64,000 nt of DNA from Rhizobium sp. Q54 (GCA_945907045.1 CAMDSH010000008.1:1-64000), one strand, 5' to 3'; positions 24,056-33,740 are shown, counted from the first letter of the stretch. Notes: generated by a model not told the origin, from the sequence alone. A program made the numbers and translations.

Positions 24056-24163
24056 ATGAAAATCCTTCTGCTCGCCCTGCTGTTTGGCTCGATCATGCTG
24101 CTGGCCTATTTCGGCGATCCGGTCGCCGAGAACGAAGCCAACGCAGCCGCCGAGCGCGCGTAA
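24056..24163 (+). CDS. 35-residue hydrophobic peptide
   Basis: The peptide MKILLLALLFGSIMLLAYFG continues with DPVAENEANAAAERA. It has one hydrophobic segment (3-19) and a short acidic/Ala-rich tail, and could be a membrane micro-protein or a signal-peptide-like leader. GGAG lies nine bases before the ATG. It is divergent from hmgA and shares its intergenic region, which holds a palindromic operator, so it may share regulation. I do not recognise a family. A longer frame from 23960 exists but would run through the operator. Confidence 0.45.
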   Translation: MKILLLALLFGSIMLLAYFGDPVAENEANAAAERA

Positions 24164-24194
24164 CGCACGTCATGCGCATCTTCTCACGACTGTA

Positions 24195-24213
24195 GCGGCG
24201 CGTTGCGCGCCGC
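24195..24213. other. Strong GC hairpin before the MarR gene
   Basis: GCGGCGCG and CGCGCCGC pair perfectly around a three-base loop (TTG). No T run follows on either strand, so it is only a weak candidate for a terminator of the 35-aa peptide transcript. Confidence 0.35.
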
Positions 24214-24299
24214 CTGAACTTCGGCCATCTTCGCGCTTAGGCGCGGGGACGGCTCGCACATAACGGGCTGCCCGGTTCGGGGAATGCGGTCCGGTCGTC

Positions 24300-24788
24300 A
24301 TGAGCGAACAGCAAGGCACGGCGGCGCTCAAGCTCGAAGAGTTCCTGCCCTATCGCCTCAACGTCGTCGCCAGCCTGGTATCGCAGGCACTCTCGCGCAT
24401 TTATGCCGAACGCTACAGCATCGGCGTGCCGGAATGGCGCGTGCTGGTCACGCTCGGCCAATACGGCGCGATGACCGGCAAGGCCATCGGCGCGCACAGC
24501 CACATGCACAAGACCAAGGTCTCGCGCGCGGTCGCGCTGCTGGAGCGGCGCAAACTGGTGTCGCGGCGCGCCAACCGCGCCGACCGGCGCGAAGCATTTC
24601 TCTCCCTCTCGGCCGCGGGGCGCGGCATTTACGAGGAGCTTGCGCCGCACGCGCATGACTTCGCGCGCCAGTTGATGGGCGTGGTCGATCCCGCCGACCG
24701 CGCGGCACTGAACCGGGCGCTGAACAAACTTACCGATGCCGCCGCCAAGATCGCCGCCGAACTCGCCAACGGGGACGGCGGCGAGTAG
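24300..24788 (+). CDS. MarR-family transcriptional regulator
   Basis: This 162-residue winged-helix regulator has a DNA-recognition region at about 55-105: ALSRIYAERYSIGVPEWRVL, then GAHSHMHKTKVSRAVALLER and the wing RRANRADRREAFLSLSAAGR, with the conserved D-R at the wing. It is the obvious candidate regulator of the surrounding homogentisate genes: hmgA-fahA diverge to its left and maiA follows 38 bases downstream on its own strand. A MarR-type palindrome lies in the hmgA promoter. Ligand probably an aromatic intermediate, by analogy only. Confidence 0.85.
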   Translation: MSEQQGTAALKLEEFLPYRLNVVASLVSQALSRIYAERYSIGVPEWRVLVTLGQYGAMTGKAIGAHSHMHKTKVSRAVALLERRKLVSRRANRADRREAFLSLSAAGRGIYEELAPHAHDFARQLMGVVDPADRAALNRALNKLTDAAAKIAAELANGDGGE

Positions 24789-24826
24789 ATTGCCGCCGGC
24801 AAATATCAAAACGGAGGAAGGCAGCC

Positions 24827-25462
24827 GTGAAGCTCTATGGTTATTTTCGCTCGTCGGCCGCCTATCGCGTGCGGATCGCGCTCAATCTCAAGGGCATCGC
24901 CTATGACACGGCGCCGATCCATCTCGTCAAGGACGGCGGGCATAACCGCAAGCCGGAATTCCGCGCGGTCAATCCGCAGATGCGGGTGCCGGCGCTCGCG
25001 CTCTCCGGCGGCGACGTGCTGATCCAGTCGCTCGCCATCATCGAATATCTCGACGAAGTATACCCTGAGCCGCCGCTGCTGCCCGCCGACGCCATCGAGC
25101 GGGCGAAGGTGCGCGCGCTCTCGCAGATCATCGCCTGCGACATCCATCCGCTCGATAATGTCGCGCCGCTGCGTTATCTCAAGAACACGCTCAAGCACGA
25201 CCAGACCGAAATCGACGCCTGGTATCATCACTGGGTGATCGAAGGTTTCGATGCGCTCGAAGCCATGATCGAGCCCGCGCCATATCTGTGCGGCGCCAAA
25301 GTGACGCTGGCCGATCTGTGCCTGGTGCCGCAGGTGTTCAACGCGCGCCGGTTGAAGGTTCCGCTCGAGTGTTACCCGAAAATCGTTGCAGCGGACGCAG
25401 CCTGCTTGAAGCTTCCCGCGTTCGACAAGGCGCGGCCGGAGAATCAACCAGATGCTGAGTGA
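24827..25462 (+). CDS. maiA: Maleylacetoacetate isomerase (zeta GST)
   Basis: This 211-residue zeta-class GST isomerises maleylacetoacetate to fumarylacetoacetate. The N-terminal glutathione site LYGYFRSSAAYRVRIALNLKG is the family signature (SSxxxRVRIAL); IQSLAIIEYLDE holds the conserved Ser, and CDIHPLDNVAPLRYL is typical of this isomerase. The start is GTG, with GGAGGAAG six bases upstream. It lies in tandem with the MarR gene and completes the homogentisate pathway with hmgA and fahA. Confidence 0.92.
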   Translation: MKLYGYFRSSAAYRVRIALNLKGIAYDTAPIHLVKDGGHNRKPEFRAVNPQMRVPALALSGGDVLIQSLAIIEYLDEVYPEPPLLPADAIERAKVRALSQIIACDIHPLDNVAPLRYLKNTLKHDQTEIDAWYHHWVIEGFDALEAMIEPAPYLCGAKVTLADLCLVPQVFNARRLKVPLECYPKIVAADAACLKLPAFDKARPENQPDAE

Positions 25463-25520
25463 CGGCGGGATTTATCGCTGCTAAAGCAGCCCTCCCGTCA
25501 CTTCGAGCCCAGCACAACCC

Positions 25521-26402
25521 GTGAAGCTGCCTCCCCTCGCCCGCGTCGTCCTCTGGATGACCGGAACATTGCTCTCGTTCTCGGCCATGGCGGTTTCCGT
25601 CCGCATGCTCGCCGGGGCGCTCAACATTTTCGAAATCCTCGCGATCCGCAACGGCGTCGCGCTGATCGTGCTGTTCTCGCTGCTCGCGGTGCGCCCCGAC
25701 CTGCGGCCGCTTATCAAGCCCGCGCGCATGAAATTGCATTTCGTCCGCAACAGCGTGCATTACCTCGCGCAATATTGCTGGGCGCTGAGCCTCACGTTAC
25801 TGCCGCTCGCGACCGTGTTCGCACTCGAATTCACAATGCCGGCGTGGACGGTGCCGCTCGCGGTTTGGCTCTTGGGTGAGAAGCTGACGCCGAGCCGCGT
25901 CGGCGTTGTCGTGCTCGGACTTGCAGGCGTTCTGATTATTTTGCGGCCGGGCTTCGGTGCCTTCAATCCGGCGTCGCTGCTGGTGCTGCTCGCGGCGCTT
26001 GGTTTTGCCATTGTGATGATATCGACCAAGGCGCTGACCTCGAACGTGAGCACCTTCGCCATCGTGTTCTGGATGTCGGTGATCCAGCTCCCCCTTGCGT
26101 TCATCGGCGCCGATCCGTTGTTCCTCGCCAAGCTGAGCGCGCATCATATTTACCCGCTGCTCGGCATCGGCATCGCGGGCCTGACGTCGCATTACTGCCT
26201 GAGCAACGCCTTCCGCGCCGGCGACGCCACGCTGGTGGTGCCGATGGATTTCATGCGGATTCCGCTCATCGCCGTCGTCGGCTGGATGTTCTACGGCGAG
26301 GCCCTCGATATCTTCGTCTTCATCGGCGCGCTGGTCATCGTCGCCGGCGTCCTATGGAACTTGCGCGCGGAAGCCTCCAAAGCGCATGCCGGGCCGCATT
26401 AA
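25521..26402 (+). CDS. EamA/DMT-family transporter
   Basis: This 293-residue protein has ten membrane helices in two EamA repeats (about 8-140 and 150-285), with the typical ends ALEFTMPAWTVPLAVWLLGEKL and FMRIPLIAVVGWMFYGEALD, where the Glu-Lys/Glu-Ala follows the fourth helix of each repeat. It would be a metabolite exporter or uptake carrier; the substrate is unknown. The start is GTG at 25521. It follows maiA by 58 bases on the same strand, so co-transcription is possible. Confidence 0.85.
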   Translation: MKLPPLARVVLWMTGTLLSFSAMAVSVRMLAGALNIFEILAIRNGVALIVLFSLLAVRPDLRPLIKPARMKLHFVRNSVHYLAQYCWALSLTLLPLATVFALEFTMPAWTVPLAVWLLGEKLTPSRVGVVVLGLAGVLIILRPGFGAFNPASLLVLLAALGFAIVMISTKALTSNVSTFAIVFWMSVIQLPLAFIGADPLFLAKLSAHHIYPLLGIGIAGLTSHYCLSNAFRAGDATLVVPMDFMRIPLIAVVGWMFYGEALDIFVFIGALVIVAGVLWNLRAEASKAHAGPH

Positions 26403-26500
26403 AGCCATTCCCGTAAACTATGTCCGCCACATGGAACGCGCGAAAATCCGGGGCCGGAACAGGCTCGCCCCCGGCGCTTTTTGCCGGTAGATTATCGCCC

Positions 26501-27565
26501 ATGACCGGGAAGCAACTTCAGATCGCCCTCGCCGCCGCGCTTTTGCTTGGCGCCATGACGGCGTCCGCGCTGGCGCAGAGCGCGTCGTGCCAGCGGCTGG
26601 AGGCGCAGCTCACGTCGATCGACCGCGGGCCGGCCGATCCCGGCCGCGCCGACCAGGTGCGGCGCTACGAGGAAGCCGCCAACAAGCAGCAGTTCGAACT
26701 CGACCGGCTGGTCGCGCAATCGCGCAAGCAGGGCTGCGAAAAATCCGGCTTTTTCTCGGTGTTCGGTTCCTCCGTTTTCGGCGGCCCGCCGGCGCAATGC
26801 AACGGGCTCGATGCCCAGATCCAGAAAATGCGCGCGAACCTCGACCGCATGCTCAACGAACTGCAGCAGATGCAGGGCGGCAGCATCCAGCGCGGCGAGC
26901 AGCGCCGCTCGATCATGAGCGCGCTCGCCGAGAATAATTGCGGCCCGCAATACCGCAACGCGGCACTCAGTCAGCGGCAAGGCGGCTTCTTCGAAACGTT
27001 GTTCGGCGGCTCGGTGTTCAATCCATCCGAAACGCAGACTTCCGGCTTCCGTACGCTGTGCGTTCGCACTTGCGACGGCTATTATTTTCCGATCTCGTTC
27101 GCGACCACGTCCAACCGCTTCCGCGACGACGACCGCGTCTGCCAGCGCATGTGCCCGTCCGCCGAGGTCGCGCTCTACACCCACCGCAATCCGGGCGAGG
27201 AAGTCGCGCAGGCGCAATCGCTCAACGGCCGGCTTTATTCCGAATTGCCCACCGCGTTCCGCTACCGGCAGACTTTCGATTCATCGTGCAGCTGCCGCAA
27301 GGCCGGGCAATCATGGGCCGAGGCGCTGAAAAGCCTCGACGACACCACCATCGAGCAGGGCGACGTGGTGGTGACCGAGGACCGCGCGAAAAAGCTCTCG
27401 CAACCGACAAGAGACGCGCAAGGCAAGCTGATCCGCCCGGACCCGCGCGCAGGCAAGGCCGATCCGAGAGCCACGGCGACCGCCGCCGCCGACACGCCGG
27501 CCGAGATCGAGGCCGTCAAGCGTCCCGTCCGCACGGTCGGCCCGACGTTCCTTCCCGTTCGCTAA
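26501..27565 (+). CDS. DUF2865 secreted protein
   Basis: The gene encodes 354 residues. A signal peptide ends near ASALAQ (residue 25). Residues 28-150 are predicted helical with Cys pairs (SASC, QGCEKSG, QCNGL, NNCGP). The core at about 160-270 has the DUF2865 pattern: FRTLCVRTCDGYYFPISFAT, VCQRMCPSAEVALYTHRNPG, AFRYRQTFDSSCSCRKAG. The tail is polar and low complexity. The ATG at 26501 opens the signal peptide and replaces a longer frame. Periplasmic location is inferred; function unknown. Confidence 0.78.
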   Translation: MTGKQLQIALAAALLLGAMTASALAQSASCQRLEAQLTSIDRGPADPGRADQVRRYEEAANKQQFELDRLVAQSRKQGCEKSGFFSVFGSSVFGGPPAQCNGLDAQIQKMRANLDRMLNELQQMQGGSIQRGEQRRSIMSALAENNCGPQYRNAALSQRQGGFFETLFGGSVFNPSETQTSGFRTLCVRTCDGYYFPISFATTSNRFRDDDRVCQRMCPSAEVALYTHRNPGEEVAQAQSLNGRLYSELPTAFRYRQTFDSSCSCRKAGQSWAEALKSLDDTTIEQGDVVVTEDRAKKLSQPTRDAQGKLIRPDPRAGKADPRATATAAADTPAEIEAVKRPVRTVGPTFLPVR

Positions 27566-27588
27566 TCCGATTCTGCGGCTACCTCTAA

Positions 27589-27635
27589 CCTCATCCTTCG
27601 AGACGCCCGCTTTCGGCGGGCTCCTCAGGATGAGG
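27589..27635. repeat. Bradyrhizobium-type palindromic intergenic repeat
   Basis: Outer arms CCTCATCCT (27589-27597) and AGGATGAGG (27627-27635) and inner arms GCCCGC (27605-27610) and GCGGGC (27616-27621) form one interrupted hairpin. I recognise this from the many near-identical intergenic elements of Bradyrhizobium and Rhodopseudomonas genomes. Only one copy occurs in this window. It sits between convergent DUF2865 and nadE, where it may also act as a transcription end. Confidence 0.7.
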
Positions 27636-27662
27636 AGATAATTTCACACTGACTATCAGCGC

Positions 27663-29405
27663 TTAAAAATCAAACGACCCGGTTTTCACCGGCTTGCCGG
27701 TGACGAGCGATGCGTCCGGGGCTGCGATCGGCGTGCCGGGATCGCGGAAGCGGTTGGTGATCGGATAGCGGCGGTCGCGGCCGAAATTCTTCAGCGTCAC
27801 CTTCACCCCCGGCGCCGCCTGCCGCCGCTTGTATTCCGCCAGATGCAGCATGCGCTCGACACGCATCACGGTTTCCAGATCGAAACCGGCGGCAACGATT
27901 GCCGCGACGGGCTCCTCGCGTTCCACCAGCCGTTCGAGAATGGGGTCGAGCACGGAATAAGGCGGCAGCGAATCCTCGTCCTTCTGGTTCTCGCGCAGCT
28001 CCGCGGTCGGCGGGCGCACGATGATGTTTTCGGGAATGACGACGCCCGCCGGACCCAGCGCGCCTTCCGGCTTCCAGGAATTACGCAGCCGCGCGAGGCG
28101 GAACACCTCGGTCTTGTAGAGATCTTTCACCGGATTGAAGCCGCCGTTCATGTCGCCATACAACGTCGCGTAGCCGACCGACATTTCCGACTTGTTGCCG
28201 GTGGTCACCACCATCAACCCGAACTTGTTGGAAATCCCCATCAGGATGGTGCCGCGAGCGCGCGCCTGCAGATTTTCTTCCGTCACGTCGCGCGGCTTGC
28301 CGGCGAAAGCGGGCGCGAGCGCCGCCTCCAGCCCTTTCACCGCCTCGGCGATCGGCAAAATATCGTAACTCACGCCAAGCGCCTTGGCGCAGGCGGCGGC
28401 ATCGTCGAGCGATTCTTGCGAGGTGAACTTGTAGGGCAGCATGATGCAGCGGACGCGCGCGGCGCCGAGCGCATCCACCGCCATCGCCGCGCACAGCGCC
28501 GAGTCGATGCCGCCGGAAAGACCAAGCACCACGCCCTTAAACCCGTTCTTGCCGACGTAATCGCGCAGGCCCAGCACGCAGGCCGCGTAATCCGCGTGAT
28601 CGGCTTCGGCATCGGCGATCAACGGCACTGGCTCGCAGCGCCAGCTCGCGCCCTCGCGCTTCCAGCGCGTCGTGACGACAGCTTCCTGAAACGCCGCAAG
28701 CTGAAACGCCAGCGAGCGGTCGGCGTTGAGCCCGAACGAAACGCCGTCGAAAACCAGTTCATCCTGCCCGCCGACCTGGTTGACGTAGATCGCCGCCAGA
28801 TTGTGTTCCGTCACGCGCGCGACCGCGATATTGAGCCGCACGTCGCCCTTCTGCCGCCAATAGGGCGAACCGTTCGGCACGATCAGAATCTCGGCGCCGG
28901 TTTCGGCGAGACATTCCACCACCTCGGTGCCCCAGAAGTCCTCGCAGATCGGAACGCCGAGCCGCACGCCGCGAAAACTCACCGGCCCCGGCAGCGGTCC
29001 CGGCGCGAACACGCGCTTCTCGTCGAACACGCCGTAGTTCGGAAGGTCCACCTTGAATCGAAGCGCCGCGATGCGCCCACCGTCGATCAGCGCCACCGCG
29101 TTGTAAAGCTTGCCATCGTCGAGCCAGGGCGTGCCGATGAGCAGCGCCGGGCCGCCGTCCGCGCTCTCGCGCGCAAGTTTTTCGATGGCCTCGCGGCAGG
29201 CCGCCTGGAATGCCGGTTTCAGAACCAGGTCTTCCGGCGGATAACCGGCGATGAAGAGTTCGGGAAAGACGACGAGATCGGCGCCCTGCGCCGCCGCCTG
29301 CGCGCGAGCGCGGCGCGCCCGCTCCGCATTGCCGGCGATGTCGCCGACAACCGGATTGAGCTGCGCGATCGCAATCGAAAGCCTGTCGGAAGGGCGGGCG
29401 TTCAT
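27663..29405 (-). CDS. nadE: Glutamine-dependent NAD+ synthase
   Basis: This 580-residue two-domain enzyme makes NAD from deamido-NAD with ammonia from glutamine. The N-terminal nitrilase-like glutaminase (1-270) has the Glu-Lys-Cys triad in VVFPELFIAGYP, FKVDLPNYGVFDEKR and GVPICEDFWG. The C-terminal ATP-pyrophosphatase domain has VLGLSGGIDSALCAA, the PP-loop. The C-terminal SLPPYSVLDPILERLVE and KRRQAAPGVKVTLKNFGRDRR block is typical. The length fits the family. It ends beside the palindromic repeat. Confidence 0.95.
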   Translation of the reverse strand: MNARPSDRLSIAIAQLNPVVGDIAGNAERARRARAQAAAQGADLVVFPELFIAGYPPEDLVLKPAFQAACREAIEKLARESADGGPALLIGTPWLDDGKLYNAVALIDGGRIAALRFKVDLPNYGVFDEKRVFAPGPLPGPVSFRGVRLGVPICEDFWGTEVVECLAETGAEILIVPNGSPYWRQKGDVRLNIAVARVTEHNLAAIYVNQVGGQDELVFDGVSFGLNADRSLAFQLAAFQEAVVTTRWKREGASWRCEPVPLIADAEADHADYAACVLGLRDYVGKNGFKGVVLGLSGGIDSALCAAMAVDALGAARVRCIMLPYKFTSQESLDDAAACAKALGVSYDILPIAEAVKGLEAALAPAFAGKPRDVTEENLQARARGTILMGISNKFGLMVVTTGNKSEMSVGYATLYGDMNGGFNPVKDLYKTEVFRLARLRNSWKPEGALGPAGVVIPENIIVRPPTAELRENQKDEDSLPPYSVLDPILERLVEREEPVAAIVAAGFDLETVMRVERMLHLAEYKRRQAAPGVKVTLKNFGRDRRYPITNRFRDPGTPIAAPDASLVTGKPVKTGSFDF

Positions 29406-29479
29406 GGAGATGATTTAACGCCTGCCCCGCCGGACGGCAATTAGATGTCTGCCAAGACGAAAACGCAGTGCTTCCCGGC

Positions 29480-30871
29480 TCAAAGCCCCGCAGCCGCGGA
29501 CATCGGCTTGGCGCTGGCCGTGCGCTCTTTCTTGAGCAATTCGGCCAGCATGAAGGCCATGTCGATGGCCTGTTCGGCGTTGAGGCGCGGATCGCAGACC
29601 GTGTGGTAGCGATCGTTGAGATCGGCGTCGGTGATGGCGCGCGCGCCGCCGGTGCATTCGGTGACGTTCTGCCCGGTCATCTCCAGATGGACGCCACCGG
29701 CATAGGTACCCTCGGCCTGATGCACCTCGAAGAACGAGCGCACTTCCTTCAGGATCAAATCGAAGGGCCGCGTCTTGTAACCGCTCGCCGAGGTGATCGT
29801 GTTGCCGTGCATCGGATCGCACGACCACACCACCGACTTGCCCTCGCGCTTCACGGCGCGGATGAGCGCGGGCAGATGCTCGCCGACCTTCTCGGCGCCG
29901 AAGCGGCCGATGAGCGTCAGCCGTCCCGGTTCGTTTTCCGGATTGAGAATGTCGATCAGCCGGTTGAGGTCGTCGGCTTTCAGCGAAGGCCCGCATTTGA
30001 GGCCGAGCGGATTTTTAATGCCGCGCGCGAACTCGATATGCGCGTGATCGGCCTGGCGCGTGCGATCGCCGATCCAGATCATGTGGCCGGAAGTGGCGTA
30101 CCAGGTGCCGGGGCGCGTTGAATCCTCGCGCGTCATCGCCTGCTCGAAACCGAGCAGCAGCGCTTCGTGGCTGGTGTAGAAATCCGTGGTCTTGAGTTCC
30201 GGGTGGCTCTCAAGATCGAGCCCGCACGCCTGCATGAAGCCGAGCGCTTCGGAAATGCGATCCGACAATTCGACATAGCGGCGCGACTGCGGTGAGTCCT
30301 TGACGAAGCCAAGCATCCACTGGCGAACGCTGCCCAGGTTGGCGTAGCCGCCTTGCGCGAAGGCGCGCAACAAATTGAGCGTCGCCGCCGACTGTCGGTA
30401 GGCCTCGATCTGGCGGCGCGGATCGGGACGCCGCGCGTCCGGCGTGAAGGCGATGTCGTTGATGATGTCGCCGCGATAGCTCGGCAGTTCCTGGCCGTCG
30501 CGTTTTTCCATCGGCGAGGAGCGCGGCTTGGCGAATTGCCCGGCAACGCGGCCGATCTTCACAACAGGGGAAGCTGCGGCATACGTGAGCACCACCGCCA
30601 TCTGCAAGAACATGCGGAAGAAGTCGCGGATGTTGTTGGCGCCGTGCTCGGCGAAACTTTCGGCGCAATCGCCGCCTTGCAGCAGGAAAGCATCGCCGGC
30701 GGCGACCTTGGCCAGCGCCTTTTTCAGATTGCGCGCCTCGCCCGCGAAAACCAGCGGCGGGAAAGTCGCAAGCTGCTTTTCCACGTCGGCGAGCGCCCGC
30801 GCGTCCGGGTAATCGGGGACCTGGAGGATGGGTTTTTTGCGCCAACTGTCGGGCGACCAACGCTCAGCCAT
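29480..30871 (-). CDS. aroF: 3-deoxy-7-phosphoheptulonate synthase, class II
   Basis: This 463-residue plant-type DAHP synthase condenses PEP with erythrose 4-phosphate, the first step of the shikimate pathway. Family blocks are [19 protein letters not shown] at the start, [20 protein letters not shown] (metal-binding Cys in GGDCAESF), and [20 protein letters not shown]. The ATG at 30871 begins the family N-terminus MAERW, preceded by GGAG at eight bases; a frame from 30904 is less likely. It is unrelated in sequence to E. coli AroF, and the symbol is the one generally used in alphaproteobacteria. Confidence 0.93.
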   Translation of the reverse strand: MAERWSPDSWRKKPILQVPDYPDARALADVEKQLATFPPLVFAGEARNLKKALAKVAAGDAFLLQGGDCAESFAEHGANNIRDFFRMFLQMAVVLTYAAASPVVKIGRVAGQFAKPRSSPMEKRDGQELPSYRGDIINDIAFTPDARRPDPRRQIEAYRQSAATLNLLRAFAQGGYANLGSVRQWMLGFVKDSPQSRRYVELSDRISEALGFMQACGLDLESHPELKTTDFYTSHEALLLGFEQAMTREDSTRPGTWYATSGHMIWIGDRTRQADHAHIEFARGIKNPLGLKCGPSLKADDLNRLIDILNPENEPGRLTLIGRFGAEKVGEHLPALIRAVKREGKSVVWSCDPMHGNTITSASGYKTRPFDLILKEVRSFFEVHQAEGTYAGGVHLEMTGQNVTECTGGARAITDADLNDRYHTVCDPRLNAEQAIDMAFMLAELLKKERTASAKPMSAAAGL

Positions 30872-30952
30872 CGCTACTTCTCCAAAAGTGGCGGGGTTAT
30901 ACACGCCCTATATGGGGGTGGCCAGATAATTGGAAAAGTGAGGTTATTTCGC

Positions 30953-32338
30953 TTATTCCGCCGCCTGACGGACGTGGCTTACTGCCTTCTCGCGCATGGT
31001 GACGAGTTCTTCGGCGGCGGTCGGATGCACCGCCATGGTGGCGTCGAAATCGGCCTTGGTCGCCTTCATCTTCACCGCGATGCCGATGACCTGAATGAGC
31101 TCGCCTGCGTCCGGGCCGACGATGTGGCAGCCGACCACGCGGTCGTTCGTGCCGTCGACGACGAGCTTCATGAAGCTGCGGGTGTCGCGCCCGGCGAGCG
31201 TCGCCTTCATCGGGCGGAAGCTGGTTTTGTAGATATCGACCTTGGCAAGCTGCGCGCAGGCTTGCGCCTCGGTCAGACCAATGGTGCCCACTTCCGGCTC
31301 CGAGAATACCGCCGTCGGCACGTCGGCATAATCGACGCGCGTCGGCTTATCCCCGAAAACGGTATCGGCGAAGGCATGGCCCTCGCGGATCGCCACCGGC
31401 GTGAGGTTCACCCGGTTGGTGACGTCGCCGATGGCGTAGATGTTATCCACCGAGGTCTTTGAATAGGCATCGACCGCGATGCCGCCATTCGGCGCGAGCT
31501 TCACGCCCACGGCTTCAAGGCCGAGATTCTTGACGTTGGGTTGCCGGCCGGTCGCGAACATCACCTGATCGGCCATCATGGACTGGTTATTGGAGAGTTC
31601 CACGTCGTACCCGTGCTCGACCTTCTCCACCGCTGCGACGGTCTGCTTGGTGATGATGATGATGCCGCGTTTCTCCATTTCGCCGCGCAGATGCGCTCGC
31701 ACATCGTCGTCAAAACCGCGCAGGATATTCTCGCCGCGATAGACCAGCGTCACCTGCGAACCGAGCCCCGCAAAAATCCCGGCGAACTCGACGGCAATGT
31801 AACCGCCGCCCTGGATCAGAATTCGCTTCGGCAACTGCGGAAGATGAAACGCCTCGTTCGAGGAAATAACATGCTCAAGTCCCGCGATCGCCGCGCCGTG
31901 ATAGGGAGCCCCGCCAGTTGCGACCAAAATGGTTTTGGCGCGAACGCGCGCGCCAGTCTCCACGATGCGCACCGTATTCGCGTCTTCGATGACGGCGCGG
32001 CTTTTCACCAGCCCGACCTTGTGGCGCTCCAGCGTCGTCGTATAGGCCGCTTCCAGCCGGTTGATTTCGCGGTCCTTGTTGGCGATCAGCGTCGGCCAGT
32101 CGAACCTCGGCTCCGGCACGGTCCAGCCATAACCGGCGGCATCGGCGAATTCCTCGGCGAAACGCGAGGCATAGACCAGCAGCTTTTTCGGCACGCAGCC
32201 GCGAATGACGCAGGTGCCGCCCACGCGGTATTCCTCGGCGACCATCACGCGCGCGCTATGGCTGGCGGCGATGCGTCCCGCACGCACGCCACCGGAGCCC
32301 GCTCCGATGATAAAAAGATCGACGTCCTGATCGGGCAT
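30953..32338 (-). CDS. gor: Glutathione-disulfide reductase
   Basis: This 461-residue flavoprotein disulphide reductase has the FAD-binding GAGSGGVRAGR near residue 12, redox-active GGTCVIRGCVPKKLLVYAS (CxxxxC), and NADPH-binding GGGYIAVEFAGIFAGLGSQVTLVYRG with Arg after the third strand, which favours NADPH. The C-terminal active-site His is in MAVHPTAAEELVTMR (HPTAAEE). The HPT signature and VIRGCVPKK separate it from lipoamide dehydrogenase. It lies between aroF and a DUF2059 gene on the same strand. Confidence 0.93.
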   Translation of the reverse strand: MPDQDVDLFIIGAGSGGVRAGRIAASHSARVMVAEEYRVGGTCVIRGCVPKKLLVYASRFAEEFADAAGYGWTVPEPRFDWPTLIANKDREINRLEAAYTTTLERHKVGLVKSRAVIEDANTVRIVETGARVRAKTILVATGGAPYHGAAIAGLEHVISSNEAFHLPQLPKRILIQGGGYIAVEFAGIFAGLGSQVTLVYRGENILRGFDDDVRAHLRGEMEKRGIIIITKQTVAAVEKVEHGYDVELSNNQSMMADQVMFATGRQPNVKNLGLEAVGVKLAPNGGIAVDAYSKTSVDNIYAIGDVTNRVNLTPVAIREGHAFADTVFGDKPTRVDYADVPTAVFSEPEVGTIGLTEAQACAQLAKVDIYKTSFRPMKATLAGRDTRSFMKLVVDGTNDRVVGCHIVGPDAGELIQVIGIAVKMKATKADFDATMAVHPTAAEELVTMREKAVSHVRQAAE

Positions 32339-32366
32339 GAGCGATTTCCCGCCGGGGGAATGAGGC

Positions 32367-32879
32367 CTAGATGTTGTGGCCCTTCTTCTTCATCTCGGCC
32401 CGCATCTTGCCGATGACTTCTTCGGAGAACTTGTTCCGCCAGCTCTGCGCGAACTGCATGCTCTGCTCCAGAGCGCGCGGCTCCTGCTCGATCATCTTCT
32501 TACCGACCGCAGTCTTGTAAAACGCGAGCACTTCCTTCAGCTCGGCTTCGGAGAAATGCGTCGCGTAAAGACGGGCGACTTCGTTCGACAACTCGACCTG
32601 CCGCGGCTCCAGATCCTTACGCAACGCTGCCGCAGTCTCGTTGAGATCCTTGCCTAGCATCGGATTGGACTGCAGGAACAACGCCTTTGCCTGCTCGACA
32701 ACCGAAGGAATGATCGCGCCGAACAGGTTCGACGCTCCCTTGATCGCGACGATTTCCTTGGCGGTCGCCAGCGCACCCGCCGTGGGCTGCTGGGCGGAGA
32801 CCGGCGCGGCGAAGGCCATCAGCAGCGCGGCGGTCAGCGCGGCGCGTTTTGCGCCGTTGAATGCGTAGGTACCAATCAT
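32367..32879 (-). CDS. DUF2059 secreted protein
   Basis: This 170-residue protein has a signal peptide (ALTAALLMAFAAPVSAQ, cut near residue 29) and a helical mature domain. LARLYATHFSEAELKEVLAFYK followed by TAVGKKMIEQEP is the DUF2059 hallmark. It lacks cysteines. The protein is predicted periplasmic. It lies 28 bases upstream of gor and 20 bases downstream of rpiA, both in the same direction, so it is probably part of an rpiA-DUF2059-gor unit. Function unknown. Confidence 0.82.
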   Translation of the reverse strand: MIGTYAFNGAKRAALTAALLMAFAAPVSAQQPTAGALATAKEIVAIKGASNLFGAIIPSVVEQAKALFLQSNPMLGKDLNETAAALRKDLEPRQVELSNEVARLYATHFSEAELKEVLAFYKTAVGKKMIEQEPRALEQSMQFAQSWRNKFSEEVIGKMRAEMKKKGHNI

Positions 32880-32899
32880 GTCATCACTCCATTGCCGAT

Positions 32900-33604
32900 T
32901 TAAGAGGAAGGCCGTTCGACGACGCGCACGCCGCCGGGCCCCGCGAGAATAGCCACCTGAGCTAATCCAATGAACAGTCCGTGCTCGACCACACCCGGAA
33001 TGGCGACCAGCCTTGCGGCCAGTGCCTTCGGATCGCCTATGCGCCCGAGCTTAGCGTCGAGAATCCAGTGACCGCCATCCGTGACGAAAGGATGGCCGTC
33101 CTTCGTTTGGCGCAATACTGCCGAACCGGGGGCCTTAACGGAAGCACAGGCCGCCTCGATGGCGCGTATCGTGGCGGCAAGCCCGAACGGGATCACCTCG
33201 ATGGGGAGCGGGAAATGGCCGAGCGCCGGGACCCATTTAGTCTCGTCGGCGATCACCACCATGCGCTTCGACGCCGCGGCGACGATCTTCTCCCGCAACA
33301 GCGCGCCGCCGCCGCCTTTGATCAGGCTCAGGTCCGGGCCGATTTCGTCGGCGCCATCGACCGTTAAATCGAGCTCCGGCGTTTCATCCAGCGTTGTCAG
33401 CGGCACGCCGCAACGCGTGGCATCGGCTTTCGTGGCATCCGAAGTCGGCACCCCAACAACATTAAGGCCCGCACTCACGCACTCACCGAGAAGCTCGACG
33501 AAATGCCGCGCGGTCGAACCGGTGCCGAGACCCAGCCGCATGCCGGGCCGTACGTATTCGATGGCGCGAGCGGCGGCTGCGCGTTTTTGGGCGTCGGCGC
33601 TCAT
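32900..33604 (-). CDS. rpiA: Ribose-5-phosphate isomerase A
   Basis: This 234-residue enzyme interconverts ribose-5-phosphate and ribulose-5-phosphate. It has [16 protein letters not shown] (phosphate site), [29 protein letters not shown] (catalytic Asp and Glu/Lys residues) and [12 protein letters not shown]. Start at 33604 ([10 protein letters not shown]) was chosen over a TTG nine codons upstream; the ribosome site is weak (GAAG). It is the first gene of a likely rpiA-DUF2059-gor unit and diverges from gph. Confidence 0.93.
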   Translation of the reverse strand: MSADAQKRAAAARAIEYVRPGMRLGLGTGSTARHFVELLGECVSAGLNVVGVPTSDATKADATRCGVPLTTLDETPELDLTVDGADEIGPDLSLIKGGGGALLREKIVAAASKRMVVIADETKWVPALGHFPLPIEVIPFGLAATIRAIEAACASVKAPGSAVLRQTKDGHPFVTDGGHWILDAKLGRIGDPKALAARLVAIPGVVEHGLFIGLAQVAILAGPGGVRVVERPSS

Positions 33605-33740
33605 GACCATCGCTTCGTGATTCAACTGCAATCCAGCGAAAATGATGTGCCTATGTAGCCCCGATCAAAGCGCGAGGATAGCCGAAAATCCCTGCACGGC
33701 GCCCTTGCTTCAAACACAGCCCAGCGTTAGCGATCCGCTT

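Noticed and set aside
27843..29444. 533-codon open frame opposite nadE
   Set aside because: It mirrors the nadE codon pattern and has no recognisable domain; nadE is certain.
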